Of a stretch of 45,604 nucleotides of DNA, positions 5,849-13,902 are shown piece after piece. The notes under the pieces were generated by a model that was not told where the DNA came from, did not search any database, and saw only the letters and a program-made list of their open reading frames with translations. Numbering within the stretch: the first letter of the stretch is position 1; every line of letters begins with the position of its first letter. Origin of the DNA: Xanthobacteraceae bacterium (lineage in GTDB: Bacteria; Pseudomonadota; Alphaproteobacteria; Rhizobiales; Xanthobacteraceae); NCBI GenBank assembly GCA_030038415.1, contig JASHOX010000002.1, forward strand, positions 1 through 45,604, written 5' to 3'. The position numbers were made by a program, and so were the translations under genes.

Positions 5849-6913
5849 ATGACCATGAACGCCAGCGCCGCACCATTGCGAATGCCTGCTGCGGAGGCTG
5901 CGGACCGCGGCGCGCCGCCCGATGCCGCGGCGCAGCTCGCCGCGTTGCGCGCCATCGTCGACGATCTCGATTACGGCATCGTCGTCTTGGATGGCGAGCG
6001 CAACGTGCAATTCGTCAACCGCACCTTTCGCCGTTTCTGGCGCTTGCCCGACGAGGTCGCCGACAGCCGGCCGAATTTTATCAAGCTGATGTATCACGGC
6101 CGCGGCTCGGCGGCTTACGCGGTGGCGCCGCACGCGCTCGGCGACTATCTCGCCCGCCAGCTCGAATCGATCCGCAGCGGCCGCGACGGCGCGCTCAATA
6201 TCCGGCTCAACAGCGGCGAGGTGATCCGCTTCCACTGCAAGGCGCTGCCGGACGGCGGCCGCCTGCTCACCTACGGCAATGTCAGCGATCTCGTCCGCGA
6301 GGCCGAGGCGCTGGAGCGGCTCGCGGCCATCGACGGCATGACCGGGCTCAACAACCGGCGCAATTTTCTCGAGCTCGCCGAGAGCGAATGGACGCGTTTT
6401 CGCCGCTATGGCCGGCCGATGGCGCTGTTGATGTGCGACATCGATCACTTCAAGCGGGTCAACGACAGCTACGGCCACGACGCCGGCGACGAAGTCATCA
6501 AGACGGTCGCCGACATTTTGCAGAAGCAGAAGCGCGCCTCCGATATCGCCGGGCGCCTGGGCGGCGAGGAATTCGCGCTGGTGCTGCCGGAAGCCACGCT
6601 CGACAGCGCGGTCGCCGCCGGCGAGCGGCTGCGCAAATGCGTCGCCGAACACGTCATCGCCGCCGGCGGCACGCGCATTCCGGTCACCATCAGCGTCGGC
6701 GCCAGCATCTGCCACACCGCGATCTCGGGCGTCGAGGAACTCATCAAGCAGGCCGATCTGGCGCTCTACGAAGCCAAGCGTTCCGGCCGCAACCGCGTCT
6801 GCCGCTATACGCCGCCGGCCGAAGGCGAGGATGCGAACGCCGCGGCTGCAGGCGCGCCGGCGAGCGATTCGGCGAGCTCGGCGTCGAAGGCTTTGGCATC
6901 GACCTTGAGATAA
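5849..6913 (+). CDS. PAS-GGDEF diguanylate cyclase
   Basis: 354 residues, cytoplasmic, no membrane segment. A PAS-like sensor covers roughly residues 30-150 (VDDLDYGIVVLDGERNVQFVN), followed by a GGDEF domain starting at AAIDGMTGLNNRRNFL. The active site GGEEF is at 238-242, and the inhibitory I-site RASD is at 229-232, exactly five residues before it, so the enzyme should make c-di-GMP and be feedback inhibited. MCDIDHFKRVNDSYGHDAGD carries the metal and substrate residues. The C-terminal 30 residues are Ala/Ser-rich and low complexity. This tail lies opposite the end of the convergent MFS gene, a 109-base overlap, so the stop may be a later extension. No partner gene is adjacent. Confidence 0.92.
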   Translation: MTMNASAAPLRMPAAEAADRGAPPDAAAQLAALRAIVDDLDYGIVVLDGERNVQFVNRTFRRFWRLPDEVADSRPNFIKLMYHGRGSAAYAVAPHALGDYLARQLESIRSGRDGALNIRLNSGEVIRFHCKALPDGGRLLTYGNVSDLVREAEALERLAAIDGMTGLNNRRNFLELAESEWTRFRRYGRPMALLMCDIDHFKRVNDSYGHDAGDEVIKTVADILQKQKRASDIAGRLGGEEFALVLPEATLDSAVAAGERLRKCVAEHVIAAGGTRIPVTISVGASICHTAISGVEELIKQADLALYEAKRSGRNRVCRYTPPAEGEDANAAAAGAPASDSASSASKALASTLR

Positions 6914-8199
6914 GCGAGCTTGTCCTCGGCGATCACCACCGCTTCGGCGACGCCCGGCACTTGGCGCAATTTGGCGGCCAGCGTTTCGGCATCCTTGCCG
7001 TCGGCGACCGGGATGAGGCGGGTGGTCAGATAACTCGGCTGCGCCATGGTGGCGGCAACGACAAGCCAGACCAGCGCCAGCGCCGCGGTCAGCGTGAAAA
7101 CCGCGGCATCGCCGCCGTGCTGATTGGCGAAGCCGCCGACGACGCCGCCGCAAAAAATGCCGAGGAATTGCAGGCTCGAATAAAGCCCCATCGCCGTGCC
7201 CTTGGCGTCCGGCGGCGCCGTCTTGGTGATCAGCGACGGCAGGCTCGCCTCCATCACGTTGAAGGCCGAGAAGAACACCACCAGCGCCGCCAGCAGCACA
7301 TACAAATTGCCGGCGCCGAGATGCAGCATCACTTGGCTCGCGAACAGCGCGGCGACCGCACCGACAAAGACGCCTTTCATGCGGCGATATTTCTCGGCGA
7401 CGATGATGGCCGGCACCATCACGAGGACCGAGACGACGAGCACCGGCAGATAGACCAACCATTGACTGCCGACCGCCACGTCGAGCGTGCCGCGAAGGAG
7501 GCCCGGCACGACCAGAAAGCTTGCGGTGAGCATGGCGTGCAGGACGAAGATGCCGACGTCGAGCCGAATGAGTTCCTTGTCGCGCAGCACCGCGCCGATC
7601 AGGCGCGGCACGGCTTCGGCATCGCGATGCACGCGCAGCTGCGGCGGATTCGGCACCACGAACTCCGTGATGGCGATGCCAAGGAGCGCCAGCGCCACCA
7701 TCAGCCAGAAAATGCCGGCGACGCCGGCGACATCGGCAACGATCGGGCCCGCCACCAGCGCAACCATGAAGGATGCGCCGATGGTGACGCCGACCAGCGC
7801 CATCGCTTTGGTGCGGTTCTCCTCCGCCGTCAGATCCGCCACCAGCGCCAGAATGACGGAGCCGACCGCGCCCGCGCCTTGCAGCGCACGGCCGACAATG
7901 ACGCCGTCGATCGAGGTGGAGAGCGCCGCCACCGCGCTGCCAAGCGCAAACACGGTAAGCCCGACGACGATCATAATTTTGCGGCCGACCTTGTCGGAGA
8001 GGAGACCGAACGGAATCTGCAGGAGCCCCTGGGTGAGCCCATAAATGCCGAGCGCCTCCCCGATCAGGTAAGGATTGGCGCCGGTGAGGTTCCGGGCATA
8101 GGCCGCGAACACCGGGTAGATCATGAACAGGCCGAGGAGCCTCACGGAAAAGACAGCTGCCAGCGAAAGGGCGGCGCGGAGTTCCTGTCTTTCCATCAT
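6805..8199 (-). CDS. yajR: YajR-type major facilitator transporter with C-terminal YAM-like domain
   Basis: 464 residues. Twelve hydrophobic segments occupy residues about 10-390, with the MFS motif A GLLSDKVGRKIMI after helix 2 and GRALQGAGAVGS in helix 4. After the last helix there is a soluble domain of about 70 residues (TRLIPVADGKDAETLAAKLRQVPGVAEAVVIAEDKLAYLKVD) resembling the ferredoxin-like YAM domain of E. coli YajR; the total length also fits (YajR about 454). The substrate is unknown, probably a drug/H+ antiporter type. AGGAAAGAG precedes the ATG. Its 3' end overlaps the convergent diguanylate cyclase gene by 109 bases. Confidence 0.85.
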   Translation of the reverse strand: MMERQELRAALSLAAVFSVRLLGLFMIYPVFAAYARNLTGANPYLIGEALGIYGLTQGLLQIPFGLLSDKVGRKIMIVVGLTVFALGSAVAALSTSIDGVIVGRALQGAGAVGSVILALVADLTAEENRTKAMALVGVTIGASFMVALVAGPIVADVAGVAGIFWLMVALALLGIAITEFVVPNPPQLRVHRDAEAVPRLIGAVLRDKELIRLDVGIFVLHAMLTASFLVVPGLLRGTLDVAVGSQWLVYLPVLVVSVLVMVPAIIVAEKYRRMKGVFVGAVAALFASQVMLHLGAGNLYVLLAALVVFFSAFNVMEASLPSLITKTAPPDAKGTAMGLYSSLQFLGIFCGGVVGGFANQHGGDAAVFTLTAALALVWLVVAATMAQPSYLTTRLIPVADGKDAETLAAKLRQVPGVAEAVVIAEDKLAYLKVDAKAFDAELAESLAGAPAAAAFASSPSAGGV

Positions 8200-8241
8200 C
8201 TCTTTCCTGGCCGCCGGGTGCGGCCCGAGCGCACACCGGCC

Positions 8242-8283
8242 GCGATGCTAATGCCCGGTGCTAATGCCTGATGCTAATGCCCT
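8242..8283. repeat. Three tandem short repeats with core TGCTAATGCC
   Basis: The sequence TGCTAATGCC occurs three times in about 40 bases between the divergent MFS and rpmE starts. The 187-bp gap (8200-8386) holds no gene. It must hold the promoters of both genes, but I cannot place -10/-35 boxes with confidence. Confidence 0.6.
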
Positions 8284-8386
8284 GGGGCCTTGCCGCGGGT
8301 CAATTGCGGCGGCTTGCCGCCGCCGTTGCGGCGCGTTATAGACCCGCCAAATTCGTCAATAGAGATCAAAGCCAAAGCGCGAAATT

Positions 8387-8611
8387 ATGAAGCCCGATAC
8401 CCACCCCGACTACCATACCGTCAAGGTCGTCATGACCGACGGCACCGAATTCACCACGCGCACGACGTGGGGCAAGCCCGGCGATACGCTGCATCTGGAT
8501 ATCGATCCGAAATCGCATCCAGCCTGGACCGGCGGCCAGCAGCATCTGGTCGACCGCGGCGGCCGATTGTCGCGGTTCCAGAAAAAGTTCTCGGGCTTTT
8601 TGAAGAAGTAG
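8387..8611 (+). CDS. rpmE: 50S ribosomal protein L31
   Basis: 74 residues: [28 protein letters not shown], then [20 protein letters not shown] and the RLSRFQKKF end, the standard bL31 sequence of Hyphomicrobiales. It lacks the CxxC zinc ligands, so it is the zinc-independent (C-minus) kind. bL31 bridges the ribosomal subunits near the central protuberance. It is divergent from the MFS gene and convergent with rcdA. Two hairpins follow the stop (8616-8652). Identification is firm. Confidence 0.96.
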   Translation: MKPDTHPDYHTVKVVMTDGTEFTTRTTWGKPGDTLHLDIDPKSHPAWTGGQQHLVDRGGRLSRFQKKFSGFLKK

Positions 8612-8615
8612 CCGC

Positions 8616-8652
8616 CCGGGCCGATCTGCCCGGCTTCCCGCCGCCGCGGGAA
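8616..8652. terminator. Paired hairpins between convergent rpmE and rcdA
   Basis: The first hairpin is CCGGGC (8616-8621) with GCCCGG (8628-8633). The second is TTCCCGC (8635-8641) with GCGGGAA (8646-8652). There is no long T run, so this may be a REP-type element working as a bidirectional terminator rather than a classical one. Confidence 0.5.
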
Positions 8653-8668
8653 TGAGCGGGACAAACGC

Positions 8669-9187
8669 TCAGGCGTCCTGCTCGAACGCCGCCTTCAAAA
8701 GTCCCAATTGCCGCTCGACCGGGTTGTCGGCCGTGATTTTGGCCGGTGCCGGCGCGTGCATGGTGGAATCGAGCCGGCGCACTTCGGCCTGCAGCTTGGT
8801 CGAGCGCGCGATCAGTTCCTGCAGCTTGGCCGGCAACAGCTCAAGCGATTTGGCGTCGCCCGGCTCACAGGCGGCGAGCCGCACCTTGCTCTTTTCCTTA
8901 TTGGCCTGGGCGAGCGTCATCTCCCCTTCCTTGACCGCCCGGTGCAGCAACAGCCACGAGGCTAGCTGCATCAGCCGCGTCGTCAGCCGCATGCTTTCGG
9001 TCGCGTAAACCAGACCGGCGCTGCGTTCGAGCTTCTTGGATTCCTGGCGGCCGGCGCCGTCGAGATAGCTTGCGGTCTCTTCGACCAGCGCCATGCCGTC
9101 GCGAAACAGGGTCGCAAAAACCTGGGAACTCGCCAGCCGCTCGCTAAACGAGACCGCGCCGGCTTCCATCGCACGCTTGTCGGACAT
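8669..9187 (-). CDS. rcdA: RcdA/DUF1465 family, CtrA-degradation adaptor
   Basis: 172 residues from ATG 9187 (MSDKRAMEAGAVSFSERLAS), chosen over a longer frame because it matches the family start and GAGG lies just upstream. The protein is all helical with LFRDGMALVEETASYLDGAGR, AGLVYATESMRLTTRLMQLASWLLLHRAV and NKEKSKVRL, the DUF1465 signature. In Caulobacter, RcdA (a DUF1465 protein, established) is an adaptor delivering CtrA and other substrates to ClpXP during the cell cycle. A CtrA box and a putative small RNA lie upstream at 9334-9464. The rest of the 9188-9333 stretch should hold its promoter. Orthology to Caulobacter RcdA is inferred from family membership. Confidence 0.85.
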   Translation of the reverse strand: MSDKRAMEAGAVSFSERLASSQVFATLFRDGMALVEETASYLDGAGRQESKKLERSAGLVYATESMRLTTRLMQLASWLLLHRAVKEGEMTLAQANKEKSKVRLAACEPGDAKSLELLPAKLQELIARSTKLQAEVRRLDSTMHAPAPAKITADNPVERQLGLLKAAFEQDA

Positions 9188-9333
9188 GTACGCCTCGCAC
9201 CACCGTCGCCAGCATCGCGCGGCGCGTGCGCGCTGTCCAGCACCGAGGTCCGTGAACCTTCCGACATAGTTGCCGGCGGCGTTTCGCTCAAAGAGCAACC
9301 CACGGCGTCACTGCGCCGGTCACAATCATTAAC

Positions 9334-9361
9334 AAAAAAGAGCCGCCGTTGCCGGCGGCTC
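9334..9361 (-). terminator. Intrinsic terminator
   Basis: On the minus strand, GAGCCGCCG (9361-9353) pairs perfectly with CGGCGGCTC (9348-9340) around a four-base loop, followed by TTTTTT (9339-9334). It ends transcription coming from the DUF1192 side, or that of the small RNA proposed at 9334-9427. Confidence 0.9.
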
Positions 9362-9427
9362 AAGGTGATAACAGGGAGGCGTCAAACAGAGTGGACAGGA
9401 GCCACTCAATGTCCAGAAGATGGACAT
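9334..9427 (-). ncRNA. Candidate CtrA-controlled small RNA
   Basis: Reading leftward from about 9427, three hairpins follow in order. Stem 1 is ATGTCCA/TGGACAT (9427-9409, loop TCTTC). Stem 2 is GAGTGG/CCACTC (9407-9389, loop CTCCTGT). After a single-stranded stretch containing GCCTCCCTG comes the terminator hairpin with six U (9361-9334). The loop CTCCTGT and linker CCTCCC are CU-rich, like the anti-Shine-Dalgarno segments of rhizobial trans-acting sRNAs. A TTAA-N7-TTAA CtrA box is centred about 30 bases upstream of the predicted 5' end, a fitting position for a CtrA-activated promoter. No open frame of note is present. The 5' end is inferred, not measured. It could belong to a known family such as the cell-cycle sRNA EcpR1; I cannot test that. 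Confidence 0.6.
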
Positions 9428-9449
9428 GATCTGTAATGAACGAGAAAGC

Positions 9450-9464
9450 TTAACGAAAGGTTAA
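9450..9464. promoter_or_regulatory. CtrA box TTAA-N7-TTAA
   Basis: TTAACGAAAGGTTAA is an exact match to the full CtrA consensus TTAA-N7-TTAA. It lies 23 bases upstream of the predicted start of the small RNA (9427), and about 260 bases upstream of rcdA with a terminator in between. It is about 80 bases downstream of the DUF1192 stop, so it is unlikely to serve that gene. Confidence 0.75.
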
Positions 9465-9546
9465 GGAATCTCAAAAACTTACCGAATCTTTTTCAGATTT
9501 GGCGCGAAGCCAACATCGCAGATCGGAGGTAACTGGTTGAAAACGC

Positions 9547-9741
9547 TTACTTCTTGAAGAAGCTATCGGCTGCGGATTTCATCGCGCGCTTGCGTGCCAT
9601 GTCGGCCTCGATGCGCGCAATCTCGTCCTTGAGAATCCCAATGCGCTCGGTGAGTTCGCCCGCCGACAATAGCGTCAGATCCTGCCCAATCTCGTGGACG
9701 ATTTTCTTCTTGGGCCGATCCTCGTCATCGACAGCTGGCAT
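9547..9741 (-). CDS. DUF1192 family small protein
   Basis: 64 residues: MPAVDDEDRPKKKIVHEIGQ, DLTLLSAGELTERIGILKDE and IARIEADMARKRAMKSAADS, ending FFKK. This matches DUF1192, small alphaproteobacterial proteins with an acidic-basic N-terminus and a single helix likely to form a coiled coil (LxxRIxxLKxEIxRIExDM). Function is unknown. The ATG at 9741 fits the family start; a 16-residue upstream extension is open but unlikely. It is followed by a gap, the CtrA box region and the terminator at 9334. DUF1192 genes commonly lie near the DUF1465 (rcdA) gene in this order of bacteria (recollection). Confidence 0.85.
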   Translation of the reverse strand: MPAVDDEDRPKKKIVHEIGQDLTLLSAGELTERIGILKDEIARIEADMARKRAMKSAADSFFKK

Positions 9742-10136
9742 TGCACTCTCCGGCCCGCAAACTTTAACGCCGGCGGCCGGCGTTGTCACACCACGGGACG
9801 TTCACCGCAAAGGCGATTGGCGGCTTTGCCCAAGGCCTGGCAACCAAAGCGACAAAATTGTCCTGACCCTTTGAAAGTAAACGGGAAACGACCTTGCCCC
9901 GCAACCCGTCAAAGGCTACTAAGAATGGCCCAGGGCGCGCGCGGCCGTGGCTGAAATGGGGCGCAAGAGGGCCAGAAGAGAGCCACGCCGTCGCGAATTC
10001 GGCGCAAAGCCCGGTAGGTACTCCTTTCCGGGATCGATAAGGATGGCGCGAACGGCGCCGGCTGCCGGCCTCGGAGGGGTTCTTGGCATTTTTGCGCGCC
10101 GCCAATTTGAGCGCCGACAGGTTCTGCGCCGAAACT
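9742..10136. other. Gene-free stretch between DUF1192 and the EAL protein
   Basis: About 395 bases with no convincing gene on either strand. An 8-bp hairpin AACGCCGG-CGG-CCGGCGTT lies at about 9767-9785. The stretch separates two divergent genes and should hold both promoters, but no clear -35/-10 pair stands out. The TTG at 10083 is an alternative start of the EAL gene. Confidence 0.5.
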
Positions 10137-13055
10137 ATGTGCGCCACGGCGCTTTGCGGGGTACGCAGCGGGCTGCTGGCGCTTGCCTTCGTAGCGCTCA
10201 TCGGCGTGTCGGCGGCGCACGCCGTCGAAGCCGTCAATGTCCGCACCGACGCTGGCGCCATCGACCTGACCGACGCGGTCCAGTTCGAGCATACTGACGG
10301 CGATCGCATTCAGGTTTCTACCGCGCCGGGTGACGACGGCATCATTCGGCGCATCGAGGTGCGCGCACGCCAGTCGGGAAGAAATTGGGCGATCTTCGCG
10401 CTCGCCAATAACGGCGACGAGCAGATCGACCGGCTGATCGTGGTGCCGCATTATCGGATGGTCGGTTCCGGCCTGATTTGGCCCGACCTCGGCCAGTCAC
10501 GCATCGTCTACATCACGCCGTCGTCGGGCGATCCGCCGGAGCGGCAAGATAGCGCCGATGCCGACATTTACCGCATTACGCTCGATCCCGGCACGGTGAT
10601 CACCTTCGTCGCCGAACTGCGCACCGATAACCTGCCGCAGCTCTATTTGTGGGAGCCCGACGCTTACAAGGACAAGCTCAACTCGCTCACGCTCTACCAG
10701 GGTATCGTCATCGGCATTGCCGGCCTGCTGGCTTTGTTCCTGACCATCCTGTTCGTGGTCAAAGGCAGCGTCATGTTTCCGGCCGCGGCGGCGCTGGGCT
10801 GGGCGGTGCTGATCTATATCGGCATCGACTTCGGCTTTTGGCCCAAGGTTTTCGACATGTCGTCGAGCGCCGAGCGGATTTGGCGCGCCTCGGGCGAAGC
10901 GATCCTCGCGGCAACGCTCTTGGTGTTTCTGTTCGCCTATCTCAATCTCAACCGCTGGCACGTGCGTTACGCCCACATCACCGTCGGCTGGCTTACGTTC
11001 CTCGGCGCGCTGGTTGCGGTGGCGCTGTTCTCGCCGGAGGTCGCCTCCGGCATCGCGCGCATGTCGCTGTTCCTGGTCGCCGTCCTCGGTTTCGCCCTCG
11101 TCATCTATCTCGCGACCCACGATTACGACCGCGCGGTGATGCTGATTCCGACTTGGCTCCTATTGGTGGTCTGGGTGATAGGTGCCGCGCTCACCGCGCT
11201 TGGTTTCATCACCAACGATATCGTCGGACCGGCCTTGCTCGGCGGCCTCGTCCTCATTGTCATGTTGATCGGGTTCACGGTGATGCAGCACGCCTTTGCC
11301 GGCGGCGCGACCAGCAGCATCGTTTCCGACGTCGAGCGGCGGGCGCTGGCGCTGACCGGCGCCGGCGACATGATCTGGGACTGGGACGTCTCGTCGGACA
11401 AGGTCTTTACCAGCCCGGAGACCGAAACCGCGCTGGGGCTGAAGCACGGCTCGCTCGACGGTCCGGCAGCCAAATGGCTCGACGTGCTGCATCAGCTCGA
11501 CCGTGATCGATTCCGCGCCACGCTCGACAGCGTGCTGGAGCAGCGGCGCGGACGCGTAGCGCAGGACTTCCGCATGCGCACCGCCGATGGGCATTATCTG
11601 TGGTTCGCGCTGCGCGCACGACCGGTCGTCGGTTCCGACGGCGAAGTGGTTCGTCTGGTCGGCACGCTGACCGACGTCACCGAGTTCAAGACCGCTGAGG
11701 AACGCCTCTTGCACGATGCCGTGCACGACAACCTCACCGGCCTGCCCAACCGCGAGCTGTTCATCGATCGGCTGCAAGCCGTGCTCGGCCTCGCCAAGGC
11801 CGATGCGGCGATCCGGCCGACCGTCATGGTGATCGACCTCGACCGCTTCAAACAGGTCAACGACTCGGTCGGCATGGCGGTGGGCGATTCGATCCTGCTC
11901 ACGCTGGCGCGCCGCCTCGGCCGGCTGATCAAGCCGCAGGACACGCTGGCGCGGCTGTCAGGCGACCAGTTCGGGCTGATCCTACTTTCTGAACGCGAAT
12001 TGGCGCGCATTACCGCTTTGGCCGAGACCATCCGCAAGACGTTGCGCGCGCCGATCACGTTCCGCGATCGCGAAATATTCCTCACCGCCTCGATCGGATT
12101 GGCGCTCGCTGACAGCGAATCTCAGCGCGCCGAGGAGGCGCTCAAGGACGGCGAGCTCGCGATGTATCACGCCAAGCGCGGCGGCGGCGATCGCATCGAC
12201 GTGTTCAAGGCCGCAATGCGCGCGCGCAAGTCCGACCGGCTGTCGATCGAATCCGATCTGCGGCGGGCGATCGAGCGCGACGAAATCACCATCCTTTATC
12301 AGCCGATCGTGCGGCTGGAAGACCGTTCCATCGCCGGCTTCGAGGCGTTGGCGCGCTGGAATCATCCCAAGCTCGGCCGCCTGTCGCCGGCGGAGTTCAT
12401 CAACATTGCCGAGGAGACCGGATTGATCGTCGAGCTCGGCCTGTTCGTGCTCGATCGCACGGCGCGGCAGCTTTCGACTTGGCAGCGGACGCTGCGCCAT
12501 CGCGAGCCGGTTTTCGCCAGCGTCAACGTGTCGTCGCGGCAATTGCTGCGCCACGACCTCATTCAGGATCTGCGCACCGTGCTGGCGCGCGCGCCGCTGA
12601 CGCGGGGATCGCTAAAGCTCGAATTGACCGAGTCGGTGGTGATGGAGAATCCGGAGCATGCCGCGCAGATGCTGCACCGGATTCGCGAACTTGGCGCCGG
12701 CCTGGCGCTCGACGATTTCGGCACCGGCTATTCATCGCTGTCTTATCTGCAACGCTTCCCGTTCGACACCATCAAGATAGATCAGTCGTTCGTGCGCACC
12801 ACGGCCAAAGGCACGCGCCCGGTCATCCTGCGTTCCATCATCACGTTGGCGCACGATCTCGGCATGGACGTGGTGGCGGAGGGCGCCGAGACCGATTCCG
12901 ATGCCGTCGAATTGTCTCAGCTCGGCTGCGAATTCGCACAAGGCTTTGTATTCGGCGAGCCGATGAGCGCCGAGCGGGCGCGCGCGCTGCTCGAGCCTGA
13001 GGCAGGGATCAGGCATCAGGAAACGGGGATCAGAACAAAAGTCTTCGGCTCCTGA
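10137..13055 (+). CDS. Membrane-bound 7TM-PAS-GGDEF-EAL c-di-GMP phosphodiesterase
   Basis: 972 residues from ATG 10137, chosen because it gives a clean signal peptide (LLALAFVALIGVSAAHA); TTG 10083 would add 18 residues. A periplasmic beta-rich domain of about 150 residues is followed by seven or so membrane helices (about 200-400), the 7TMR-DISM layout. A PAS domain (MIWDWDVSSDKVFTSPETE) comes next. Then comes a GGDEF domain whose active site is degenerate (SGDQF near residue 608), so cyclase activity is doubtful. The EAL domain is complete: EALARW (Glu736), ELTES, DDFGTGYSSLSYL, KIDQSF and VAEGAET. It should hydrolyse c-di-GMP, possibly with GTP sensing by the dead GGDEF. The last dozen residues (GIRHQETGIRTKV) come from repeat DNA. 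Confidence 0.9.
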   Translation: MCATALCGVRSGLLALAFVALIGVSAAHAVEAVNVRTDAGAIDLTDAVQFEHTDGDRIQVSTAPGDDGIIRRIEVRARQSGRNWAIFALANNGDEQIDRLIVVPHYRMVGSGLIWPDLGQSRIVYITPSSGDPPERQDSADADIYRITLDPGTVITFVAELRTDNLPQLYLWEPDAYKDKLNSLTLYQGIVIGIAGLLALFLTILFVVKGSVMFPAAAALGWAVLIYIGIDFGFWPKVFDMSSSAERIWRASGEAILAATLLVFLFAYLNLNRWHVRYAHITVGWLTFLGALVAVALFSPEVASGIARMSLFLVAVLGFALVIYLATHDYDRAVMLIPTWLLLVVWVIGAALTALGFITNDIVGPALLGGLVLIVMLIGFTVMQHAFAGGATSSIVSDVERRALALTGAGDMIWDWDVSSDKVFTSPETETALGLKHGSLDGPAAKWLDVLHQLDRDRFRATLDSVLEQRRGRVAQDFRMRTADGHYLWFALRARPVVGSDGEVVRLVGTLTDVTEFKTAEERLLHDAVHDNLTGLPNRELFIDRLQAVLGLAKADAAIRPTVMVIDLDRFKQVNDSVGMAVGDSILLTLARRLGRLIKPQDTLARLSGDQFGLILLSERELARITALAETIRKTLRAPITFRDREIFLTASIGLALADSESQRAEEALKDGELAMYHAKRGGGDRIDVFKAAMRARKSDRLSIESDLRRAIERDEITILYQPIVRLEDRSIAGFEALARWNHPKLGRLSPAEFINIAEETGLIVELGLFVLDRTARQLSTWQRTLRHREPVFASVNVSSRQLLRHDLIQDLRTVLARAPLTRGSLKLELTESVVMENPEHAAQMLHRIRELGAGLALDDFGTGYSSLSYLQRFPFDTIKIDQSFVRTTAKGTRPVILRSIITLAHDLGMDVVAEGAETDSDAVELSQLGCEFAQGFVFGEPMSAERARALLEPEAGIRHQETGIRTKVFGS

Positions 13056-13060
13056 TGCCT
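13011..13060. terminator. Inverted repeat spanning the stops of two convergent genes
   Basis: AGGCATCAGGA (13011-13021) is the exact reverse complement of TCCTGATGCCT (13050-13060). The right arm contains the EAL gene stop codon and touches the yqgE stop (13060-13062). Both arms look like copies of a small GGATCAGGCATCAGG-type repeat. It may act as a bidirectional terminator. Confidence 0.55.
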
Positions 13061-13677
13061 TAGGCGTGTCCGGCTTCGCTCGACAGCATGCCGAGATCGA
13101 TGCCGATCTTCTTCAGCGCCATCTCGTATTTGCCGCCGATGTCGGGACCGAAGATCAGTTCCGGATCGGCCGCGCAATGCAGCCAGCCATTGCCTTGAAT
13201 CTCGGTTTCGAGCTGGCCGGGCGCCCAGCCGGCATAGCCGAGCGCCAGGATGGCGCTGGCCGGCCCGTCGCCCCGCGCGATCGCTTTGAGGATATCGATG
13301 GTGGCGGTGAGACAGATGCCGTCGTCGATCGGCAGCGTCGAATTCTCGATGAAAAAGTCGGCGCTGTGCAGCACAAAACCGCGCTCGGTCTCGACCGGAC
13401 CACCGCGCATCACCTTGACTACGTCGGCGCGCGTCGGCAGCTGGATCACGTCGGCCGCCGGGATGACGTTGAGCTTCACCAATAGATCGGAGAAGTTGAT
13501 GTTCGGCGCCGGATGGTTGACGACGATGCCCATGGCGCCTTCGGACGAATGCGCACAAATATAGATCAGCGAGCGGGAAAAACGCTCGTCGCCCATCGCC
13601 GGCATGGCGATCAGCATTTGACCGTCGAGGTAGCCTCGACGCCCTGATTTCCCCGATGTGCCGTGCGGCAACTTCAT
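13060..13677 (-). CDS. yqgE: YqgE/AlgH family protein (UPF0301)
   Basis: 205 residues. It has the UPF0301 pattern: [42 protein letters not shown] near the N-terminus, [17 protein letters not shown] in the middle, and [21 protein letters not shown] near the C-terminus. The family is widespread and its biochemical role is not settled; in Pseudomonas the AlgH name comes from alginate regulation. ATG 13677 is the family-like start. Its stop adjoins that of the convergent EAL gene. The upstream 225 bases lead to the DsbD-domain gene on the other strand. Confidence 0.93.
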   Translation of the reverse strand: MKLPHGTSGKSGRRGYLDGQMLIAMPAMGDERFSRSLIYICAHSSEGAMGIVVNHPAPNINFSDLLVKLNVIPAADVIQLPTRADVVKVMRGGPVETERGFVLHSADFFIENSTLPIDDGICLTATIDILKAIARGDGPASAILALGYAGWAPGQLETEIQGNGWLHCAADPELIFGPDIGGKYEMALKKIGIDLGMLSSEAGHA

Positions 13678-13902
13678 ATGGAAAGGTTAGCCCAACGATC
13701 CGGATTTGCAAACGAACGACCGGCTTAAAAGTTCATAATATTCGCTATGGCCGATCAATCGCGGTCGCAATTGCGGCGGTCCGGTGGCGCAAAGTCAATT
13801 TGCTGTCTGGTCGCGATTCTTGGTCCCAACTCTCGATCACGATAGGTCTTGGTCACGATCATGTCAGTGGCGCCAACCTTCGGTTCGCCCTAGACAGCGG
13901 CA

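Noticed and set aside
5711..8236. Very long open minus-strand frame (841 codons)
   Set aside because: It runs opposite the diguanylate cyclase and out of frame with the MFS gene. It is Arg/Ala/Gly-rich with no domain, a shadow of GC-rich coding DNA.
6388..8271. Long open plus-strand frame (627 codons)
   Set aside because: It is antisense to the YajR-like MFS gene and rich in His/Arg/Gln with no recognisable domain. The MFS frame has clear membrane segments and motifs.
10083..10136. TTG at 10083 as the start of the EAL protein
   Set aside because: ATG 10137 gives a standard signal peptide and cleavage site; the extra 18 residues would put a hydrophilic stretch with a Cys before it. Not excluded experimentally.
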